Of a stretch of DNA of 64,000 bases, positions 56,720 through 64,000 are shown piece after piece; position 1 is the first letter of the stretch, and every line of letters starts with the position of its first letter. Both the position numbers and the translations under genes were made by a program. Origin of the DNA: Coturnix japonica (lineage: Eukaryota > Chordata > Aves > Galliformes > Phasianidae); the NCBI RefSeq assembly GCF_001577835.2, contig NC_029541.1, positions 2,351,141 through 2,415,140 on the forward strand, given 5' to 3'. The notes under the pieces were generated by a model. That model made no database searches. It was given only the letters and a program-made list of their open reading frames with translations, and was not told the origin of the DNA.

Positions 56720-57060
56720 TGTGCCGGCTCCGCGCACGGTGCTCACCTACCAACACTCCTCGAGTTCAGCCCAGCGCCGGCATCTCCAGCATGAGAGCAT
56801 CCATCCCTCGGGTGGGGGCTGAGGATGGTGGGGGGGTGGCTGCGAGAATACGAGTAGAAATCCCTGTGCTTTAATCACCCGCTTTCAGGAGGCGTGGGCT
56901 GAGCGGAGCCGGAGCTCTCCCATCTGCTGCGGCCGTCGGGATCCTCCTCGATGCCGCCGCCGGAGCTGTGCGTGCGGGTGTGTGTATAGGGCGGATTAGC
57001 AGAGCCATGCTTTAAGCCTTTTATGGCTCCTCAAGCTCGCACAGGATGTTCTGTCACAGC
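56720..57060 (-). promoter_or_regulatory. CpG-rich zone, candidate KLHDC8A promoter
   Basis: CpG-dense clusters at 56724-56790 and 56890-56980, separated by a G-rich spacer. On the minus strand, a donor GTTGGTAG|GTGAGC at 56747/56746 would end a non-coding first exon. Position and strand suit KLHDC8A, whose first coding exon begins with an acceptor at 52866. Confidence 0.45.
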
Positions 57061-59814
57061 GGCCCTCCCCTTCCAAGGCTGCAAAAGGAAAAGTGGCTCG
57101 AGGAGGGAGAGATGGAGCAGCGATGCTGAGCCGCTCGGTGGGCGCAGAAAGCAGAGAACGCATTAAGGATGGAGGGGCAGCAGTGGGATATAAGGACTTT
57201 TGGGCCCCAAACTTCTCAGAGCCAACATTCCCCTATTCCGATGGGCCACGAAAGGCTTTTGCAGCCCTGATTCACTTCTCTATTCTCCTTCTGTAGAGCT
57301 GGAAAAGCTTCAGCTCTCATCCTGGAGCAGCGCTGATCAGACATAGAGGGGGAGTTTACCATCCCCAGAGGTGCCTTCATCAGGTTTGGATCCCAGCTCT
57401 GCTTGGAAACCCCCCCCAGTTCAGACCCCAAACTCAGCCCATGACCATCCAGCCCAGGTTTGCCCCCACTGTTGCATCACGTTGCTCCAGATAGGAAACT
57501 ACATTAAAGCAGCTCCAGCCTTAAAACAAGAAAAAATAGGAAATCCACAAAAAATAGACTCAAATGACTACATAAAAGCAAGCTCTGGTCTCCTACCAGC
57601 TATTGTAATCTGCTGTTAGCTTTCCAGTGGGAGGATTCAATTTACATTTAAATAACAATCTTAAGCACGGGCCCTGTCTCCTTGTTCATTACAGAGGCAT
57701 TTACCTCCCAAGAAACGTTAAGAGAGCTCATGGAATTGGGTTTTAACGGGTGTGTTTGGGGGGGGGGGCTTATTAGCAGCCTGCCCTTATTGGCTGCTTG
57801 TAATTGTCGGCCGCTGTTGTCAGTTTGCATCCCTTTGGATGGGGATGGCCAAGGGAAAGTCCAGAGCCGTGCAGCAAAATGAGAAAGGGAACCTTTGCAA
57901 ATTGCTTGGGAAATGGTAAAGGTGATGTCAGCATTAAAGGAACAGCAGCAGGGCTGGGTACCTGGAGCTGCTCCTGCAAACTAAAAGCTGTTTCCATGTG
58001 AACAGCAGGAAGGGTGCTGGAATTCCTGTAGGTTACACAAATAAACTGAAAAGGAATGTTTTACTTTAAGCCTCATCTCTGGGTTGAGCCAACTCCACCC
58101 TTGAATGCACTCAATAGGACCACTCCATGTATGTGTTTGAGTAAGGAGTGAACACGAGGAGATGGAAGGCAGGGAGAAAGCCAGCAAACACTCCTACAAA
58201 CCCAACAAACGTTCCTGCTGAAGACATCAGAATCATGTGGATGAAGGCAATTAAATCCATGCAATGGGACCAATGCTTGCCCATGCACACCTGGGTGCCA
58301 GCATTACCCTAAGGGATGTTGGACACTGCAGGATTGGAGGCAGCAGTCAGCCTGTCCCTGTCATTCCTTGCAGAGAGCTGGCATCCTGACAGTTAATTAA
58401 CTAGTTAATTAATTAGTTCTCTCCCCCGCCGGGCCTTGAGCTGGTCGCAACACAGAGTCAATGTAATGCAAGGAGACAGGAGCTGAGAGCTTTGGGATCT
58501 CTCTATCAGAACGCTTCAGCCATGGGGAGAAGTCCACCAGCTGCGTGTGCCCCATTGACAAACACAGGCAGACACCATCTCAATGCAACCAGGCGCTCAG
58601 AACAGACAGCTGCTGCCAAAAAGAGCCCGCAGTGAGGCTGGAGATCAGCTGCAGTTAGCAGGATTGTGAGATACAGTGATGCTTTGCTGCATCCTTTTGC
58701 ATTCAGAGCATGCGTTGCAATGGGAGATCCCACCTGCTGGGCCCCAGCTGCCCAATGTGTTGTGCCTGAAGTGTTTTGGAGGCCAAAGGCAGAACCTGAG
58801 CAAGCACAGGGACTTTGGACTGTGGGTTTTGCTCTCTGGGTTTCAAAGGAAGCAAGGGTTAATCATTGATAGAGCTGCTCAGATAATGATGGCAGCAGAT
58901 AAAACCATCCCCAGGCAGAACAAAGCCAACTGTAAAGAAAGAAAAGCTTCTCACCTCTCATCCTCTGCAGCTTCCTCTCTTCCAGCCCAGTTGCTGCCCA
59001 TCCTGGGGGGCGTCTCTGAGAACACAGAGCTCTTCTACAGCAAAGCTGATTACAGTTTACCTCTGTGCTGCAGCATTTCAGCTGCTCCCCATTTAGCACT
59101 GATTCTGCTGTCATTTCTCTGCCCCAGCTGATCCCTCCAGGCACAAAACCTTGCTGACAGCTCTCTGGTGAAGGTTGCAGTGCATTAAGCTGGAGATGTG
59201 AAGGAGAGCTTGTGATGTGTCCTCAAGGTGGGACAGCAGCAGAGACGGGGTGGTGCATGGCAATGGGATGGAGCAACAGTAATCCCATAGGATTCACAGG
59301 AATGGGGCAGAATCAGGCATTACAAGGCCTCAAACCCTTCCAATTACATTTAAAAGTAAAACCTTATGGGGAAAAAATGTACTGTATTTAGAGGTGCACC
59401 ACTCCGTGTTTGTTTTGGTGATCTGCTCAATAAAATGAACAAGCACAACACGTGCTAAGCTCACTCCCCAGGGAAGGAGGATGAGTTCCTACTCAGTTCT
59501 AGCAGGATCCCACGCTGCCTCACTCCTTTCAAGGGAGCTGGGGGAGACTTGGCACAAACCGAACTCCTCTGGGTGTGGATGAAGTTCTGTGTCTCCCCAG
59601 TTTGAATTCAAAGTACACACTTTCAGTTCAAAAGCCAACACTAACAAGACTTGCAGCTCATGGCAGGACTGGTCACAATATCTTGCCAGCTTGGTGTTTC
59701 CCCATATGTAATACAACCAGAGCATCGTGGAGCTTTACCTTCTCAAAGATAACAGTCAATAGTAGGTGTTTAAGGCTGTCTTTTGCCATCACCTCTGGTA
59801 CCTGGCCTTCTTTT

Positions 59815-59901
59815 AAGTGGTTTAGAGGAGAAATATTGTTGGACAGTTGGACTGGATGATCTTGGAGGTCTTTTCCAACCTTGGCAACTCTATGATTCTA
59901 C
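59815..59901 (+). mobile_element. CR1 LINE 3' end
   Basis: Classic terminus: GTTGGACTGGATGATCTTGG, AGGTCTTTTCCAACCTTGGC and AACTCTATGATTCTAC. Well preserved in its last 60 bp. Confidence 0.9.
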
Positions 59902-60087
59902 AATGGAATGACCCCACCTGGAGCAACCCAATTAACACCAAGCCATGCATAGATCCCATCTCTGAGCCAGCCAGGCTTCAGAAGACAAACAGCAGAGCAG
60001 GTCACGTTGCCAGCAGATAGGAACCAGTGCATGGAGCAACCAGCAGGTACATACAAATCACTGACTTCTGCCATTCCTCTCAGCCTT

Positions 60088-60093
60088 TTTATT
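60088..60093 (-). terminator. Polyadenylation signal AATAAA of the tail-anchored gene
   Basis: The minus strand reads AATAAA about 112 nt past the TGA at 60205. It is a short 3' UTR and supports the 3' end of this gene model. Confidence 0.6.
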
Positions 60094-60204
60094 GACCACC
60101 AGAAGAGCTCATTGCACATCACAGGGAGAGAAAAGCATTCTTCAGTTCTGCACTCACTGCTGATACATGGGATGTTGCCTCTCTTTCTCTTCTCAGGCTG
60201 AAGC

Positions 60205-60472
60205 TCAGCAGTAGGCTGTTACCATCATTGCCAGAGCAAGGTGCGTGAAGACCATGATTGCAATAACAATGAGTATCACAAGCAGAACAATGTCAGTCAA
60301 GTCACATCGCTCCATCACTTCCCGGGCTGCTTCTGCTCTGTCCTCCGTATCATGAGCTGCTAATTCTGCAGGTGCTGCCATTAATGGTAGCAATGGCTCT
60401 GATTCCATTACTCTCATTTTCTTCTGCACCGGTGACCACTTGCTCTTTATCTTTGGCCTTTTCCTGCTGGTC
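60205..60472 (-). CDS. Tail-anchored gene, last exon
   Basis: 268 bp, acceptor GTCCTTCAG. In the chosen frame: TSRKRPKIKSKWSPVQKK and onward to the membrane span and TAYC stop. A second frame is also open for 40 codons from the same acceptor. Confidence 0.7.
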
Positions 60473-63400
60473 CTGAAGGACAAATAGACACAGAAGCTGA
60501 GCTCTCATCACTGACCCTACAGAACCAACTTATTACCTTTTAGACCCATCACAAAGGCTATAATGGAAGCCATTAGGGGAGGAAAGGCACTTAACATTAT
60601 TTCCTCCTGTTATATTATATGGTTAAGCAGGAGTGAGCTTCTCCAAAACACGAAAGCAAACCAAAGCAGAGGTTGGTTGATAGCAAAAGAGGTTCAGTGC
60701 ACATTACCTGAGTCCCTTGGGAGACAGAGAAACAGCAAAGCACGTTTCATCCTGGTCATATTCATCCTGTCCATCACTAGATGCTCCACTCGACTATTGG
60801 GAAAGAAGGTTGCACTTAGAGATTTAGTGAGCTCAATGCATTGGGCTGTATTTCTAGCATGCAAAGCTACCATGCAAGCTGCAGATTGCCACAGAGGAGG
60901 CCACCTGAATTTCAAGGGTGAGAATGCACCATCTTTTGAGGTCCTGGGGTTATCAGAACAACACTAATAGATAAGGAACCATGTCAGTGACCACAGGAGT
61001 CTAACAGCAATGGTGCCCAGACCTAAGAAACACCATGGAACCTCCTGATGAGTGATTGAAAGGACTTAAATCAACCAAGAGATGAGGTTAAAAGCAAAGC
61101 TGGTTGCCTGCAGTCTGACACAGAGCCTCTGGAACATTAATTGGCATTCAGTATGTCAGTAACTCTTGTCCTGCTGCAAGGAGAAACACTGCTTTAACCA
61201 GATGTATTGCACAAGGCAATGAGTAATGCACAAGAACAGTGCTTTGCCTCCGGACACAGCATTTAATCACAGCACCCAAACTCAACTGGAGGCAAAGAGA
61301 ACAGTGCTGTAATCACCATTCCTATAACACCAATGCTCCAAGGCCTCTTTGTAGCTGGAGTTCCCTCATCTGGGGCGCTATCAAGGCACAAACCCCATTC
61401 CAAAGGCTGACGGTGATTTAATCTGAGCAGGATGAGGCCATTATCTTTAACATGACTCAACAGGATCCATTTCTAGGGCTGAAGCCTAAACAGATACTGT
61501 TCCTAATCGATTACTTACATCTAACATTGCACATGCAAGCACTCGTGCACAAAGATCTCCCTCACTCAAGAGGACCCATGGCTGAATTCTACACATGAAG
61601 AGCAATTTATTCTACATCAAATACATCAAAAAGTTCTCCCCAGAGGGTTCTCTTCAAAGGGAGTGCCATCTTCTTTGAGATAACATCATCTGGGCTGCAC
61701 ACAATGCTGGGAAGGAAGCAAGATGCCTTGAGGGGAACGTCTGGTTCCCCTGCCAGCATTCCTGTGTGCAAGTTCACTTGCTCAGAGCTGACTCAAGGTC
61801 TTAACTCCGTGCTGTGAACCTCATAGGAGATGAACTCTGATAAGATGCAAGACTTAAAGAGACCAAGGGAAGCGCTTTTGGAATGCTGTAATGGTAAATG
61901 AGATGAGAGCTGATGACTCAGTGTCATTTGGATCAGCCTGAAGGTGTTTTGTGGCAAGAGGGAACACAGCAAGCAGCTGTTGTAAGGTAACAGTGCCACA
62001 ATGCCCCATCACAGCCCTGGGACCACTATGGGGACTGCCACCCGCTGACCCCCATTGCCCCTACACCAGCATTTGTATGACTTTGGAGTTCTTCTCCAAG
62101 CTCAGTGGTTCTATGAACACATCCTCCATCAATATCAGTTAATATTTCAATACAGACTCCTTAATGCAGGCTGTGGGATTATAATTATGGCATCTTGGGG
62201 TGAGTTACCACCAAGTCCCGAGTGTCACACAACACAGACCACACTCCTGTTAATCACACTGACTTAACGAGGAACTTCTTAGAGCTTTTCCACCTGCAAC
62301 AAGTCTATGCGTACAGTTACAATACACGTTAATCAGCTTTGCATGTAATTAAGAGCCTGAATTCATCTGCATTCCATAAAGCAATCAGCAAAATAGCTTC
62401 TACTTTATCACTCATTAGCTGATAGATACTCTGTTCTTAACTCAGTGAATTAAAGGCTCTGAGAGCATCCCAGCAGAGTATAAGCCCTGAGCCAACCCTT
62501 GCAGCTCAGAAGCCCCTCAGAGCAGATCTCCATCCTGGACACATGGAACAAAGCACATCCCTCTGTTACAGAGGGGTTCTGGACACAGTTTTGAACACAG
62601 TGCTAAATCAAAGTGATGTTGGTACTGCAAAAGAGAGCTTGGCTTATTCTCACACACCCAGGGCAGTGAGCAGACAGCAAAAAACCAGGCTCAAGCTATA
62701 GAAGGATGCTATAATTACCTGATTGGAGGTAATTGCTGCACTTGTCATGAGCCAGTACAAAGAACATCAGCTGATATCAGCTTGCAATTGCTTCCATTTA
62801 GCTGCACCAAACATTCATGCATTGGGAGATTCCTTACCTCACTGCTGGCAGCAATGCAGCCCGCTGTCACTCTGTAATCCTGTGTTTCAAAGGTTACTTC
62901 AGTATTTCTGCCTGGGTGAGGAGATAGAAAGAAAGAGGGGTTTCAAATGCAAGCCAATAAGCCTGAACTATCTGTATTAGGGTTGCATAAGGCGATGCAT
63001 TTGAAAGCCACACTTCAGGGTATCTTTGCAAATGGCTTTGTTTCATTATCCCTGCTGTATTCTTTGCTTCAAGCAAAGATTCAAGCAGGCACCCACATAA
63101 TGCAGACCCAGGAACCAGAAGAAGTGGCCAAGAGCAGTTCATTTGCTGGGGATCACCCAAGCAAAGCAGCAAACACCGCTCAGCCCACCCTGAGCTCAGC
63201 ACAGCACAACCAGAAGGCAATCTTACCCTTATTTTCAATGGCCATACAAAGAGGTTGTGTTTGAGGCTCTGCTTTTGTTATGACAGCTGCTGGGCCATCC
63301 GAGTAGCACAGCACACAGCTGTTGGATTCATGTCTAAACTGCTCAGGATTTGGGAACTTCACTTTAAAGTGCAACAGAAATGGCCCCACCGTGCTAATTG

Positions 63401-63941
63401 CTTCAACAAAGCTGGATATTCATTACAGTCTGCAGCATACATGGGAATTTTGCTTTCGTCTTTGAAGAGAACTTCAAAGGGCATTGCAATAAAGGAGAGG
63501 TGGGGACAGAGAAGGGTTTAATCCTCAGGAACTTCTAAAAAGGCTTTTAGAGATTAAAACACGGTATGTTCCACCTCAGTAAAGAGAGAACCGTGTTGTC
63601 TCAGGTTACCCCCAAACACCTTCATTTTGGATAGGGGTTCCCAGGCAGGTCAGAATTGCATCAATTCCAGCAGGCAGCTTTGCTGGCTGTCACTAGAACT
63701 GCTGCTTCCCCTGGGGAAGCTCAGCCTTTCCCCCCTCACTCTAAGCCATCACTCTCTTTAGGTCTCATTCTATATGACCTCAAGCACAGTGCATGCAATG
63801 CACACACAGCACCGGTCCCAGCGTGGCTGCACATCACCACCACTCACTTTGCACATTGAGCTCCTCCACGTCATGCTCGGCTACGGTGTCCGTCTGTTGT
63901 CTTATCAGTGCATTGGATGTGCTCTTGGACATCTCTCCCAT
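60205..63941 (-). CDS. Unidentified tail-anchored protein gene (positional candidate LEMD1), 3' part
   Basis: Five exons (63941-63848, 63286-63227, 62911-62838, 60793-60708, 60472-60205), each with AG/GT borders, join in consistent phase to 193 codons and a stop. The protein has an acidic Ser-rich part (SSDGQDEYDQDET), a basic NLS-like stretch (TSRKRPKIKSKWSPVQKK), and one C-terminal hydrophobic span (about 165-188: DIVLLVILIVIAIMVFTHLA) with only a few residues after it. NLS plus tail anchor suggests an inner-nuclear-membrane protein. That fits the human neighbour LEMD1, but I see no LEM domain; it would lie upstream, off the window. The hydrophobic tail does not resemble human LEMD1 as I remember it. 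The first exon follows an acceptor-like tract, so coding probably continues to the right; an ATG at 63941 could also be a start. Identity is unproven. Confidence 0.6.
60708..60793 (-). CDS. Tail-anchored gene, penultimate exon
   Basis: 86 bp, acceptor CCCAATAG, donor CTCAG|GTAATG: SSGASSDGQDEYDQDETCFA then VSLSPKGL. Its length is not a multiple of three. Confidence 0.6.
60794..62837 (-). other. Intron of the tail-anchored gene
   Basis: 2.0 kb, AT-richer than the rest. A short segment at 62077-62120 vaguely resembles a CR1 tail. No other exon supported. Confidence 0.55.
62838..62911 (-). CDS. Tail-anchored gene, internal exon
   Basis: 74 bp, acceptor CTCACCCAG after a long pyrimidine tract, donor GTGAG|GTAAGG: GRNTEVTFETQDYRVTAGCI then AASSE. 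Confidence 0.6.
62912..63226 (-). other. Intron of the tail-anchored gene
   Basis: 315 bp with nothing further visible. Confidence 0.55.
63227..63286 (-). CDS. Tail-anchored gene, internal exon
   Basis: 60 bp, acceptor CCAGCAG, donor AAGG|GTAAGA: VITKAEPQTQPLCMAIENK. An alternative acceptor 3 bp upstream would add one codon. Confidence 0.55.
63287..63847 (-). other. Intron of the tail-anchored gene
   Basis: 561 bp without repeats or other supported elements. Confidence 0.55.
63848..63941 (-). CDS. Tail-anchored gene, rightmost exon seen
   Basis: 94 bp, acceptor-like CTCTGCAG, donor CAAA|GTGAGT: MGEMSKSTSNALIRQQTDTV then AEHDVEELNVQ. Either internal or the first coding exon. Confidence 0.55.
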
Positions 63942-64000
63942 CTGCAGAGCTTTCAGGAAATAGAAGGAGAAAGCAGATGGTTGCTATTGCTTGAAAGACA

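Larger units (their letters stand above)
52867..60087. other. Upstream region of KLHDC8A and intergenic DNA
   Basis: Contains possible non-coding KLHDC8A exons ending at donors 55203 and 56747, a CpG-rich zone (56720-57060), a tRNA-like A/B-box pair (53946-54000), a TTAATTAA-type cluster (58391-58416) and a CR1 end (59815-59901). No protein-coding exon supported. Confidence 0.6.

Noticed and set aside
60205-64000. mir-135b hairpin expected inside LEMD1
   Set aside because: I looked for the mature-sequence complement on the plus strand and did not find it here; in human it lies in an upstream intron, which would be off the window.

Overview
The window looks like bird nuclear DNA, probably galliform and probably from a small GC-rich chromosome. 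The evidence is several 3'-terminal fragments of CR1 LINEs (the main avian repeat), compact introns, CpG-island promoters, many G-rich short tandem arrays, and vertebrate genes with consensus GT/AG splice sites. The gene order DSTYK(-), TMCC2(+), NUAK2(-), KLHDC8A(-), then a minus-strand tail-anchored protein gene, matches the human 1q32.1 order DSTYK-TMCC2-NUAK2-KLHDC8A-LEMD1. The species is inferred, not proven.

Layout. 1-8551 (minus) holds the first two coding exons of DSTYK and part of its second intron; the rest lies off the left edge. 8552-9224 is a short CpG-rich divergent promoter shared by DSTYK and TMCC2, with two ZNF143-type motifs and two CCAAT boxes. 9225-27394 (plus) is complete TMCC2 (five coding exons, 683 aa), with large tandem arrays in introns 1 and 2 and a likely alternative first exon at 17812-17871. 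27395-35121 is the convergent gap between TMCC2 and NUAK2. 35122-43093 (minus) is complete NUAK2 (seven coding exons, 643 aa). 43094-50010 is its promoter plus intergenic DNA, including an orphan CpG-rich patch near 49.1 kb. 50011-52828 (minus) is complete KLHDC8A (five coding exons, 351 aa), with possible non-coding 5' exons at about 55.2 and 56.75 kb. 60205-63941 (minus) is the 3' part of a five-exon model for a tail-anchored protein with a basic nuclear-localisation-like stretch; by position it is the LEMD1 candidate, but I could not identify it from its sequence.

The genes are not a pathway cluster: two protein kinases (DSTYK, NUAK2), an ER-type two-pass coiled-coil protein (TMCC2), a kelch propeller protein (KLHDC8A) and a probable inner-nuclear-membrane protein. 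The most interesting items are the unidentified tail-anchored gene with a possible membrane-less splice form, the divergent promoter flanked on both sides by arrays that are G-rich on each gene's own coding strand, the alternative TMCC2 start, and an extra PP1-docking-type SILK motif in bird NUAK2. I saw no CRISPR array, no prokaryotic system and no retroviral or other virus-like element.
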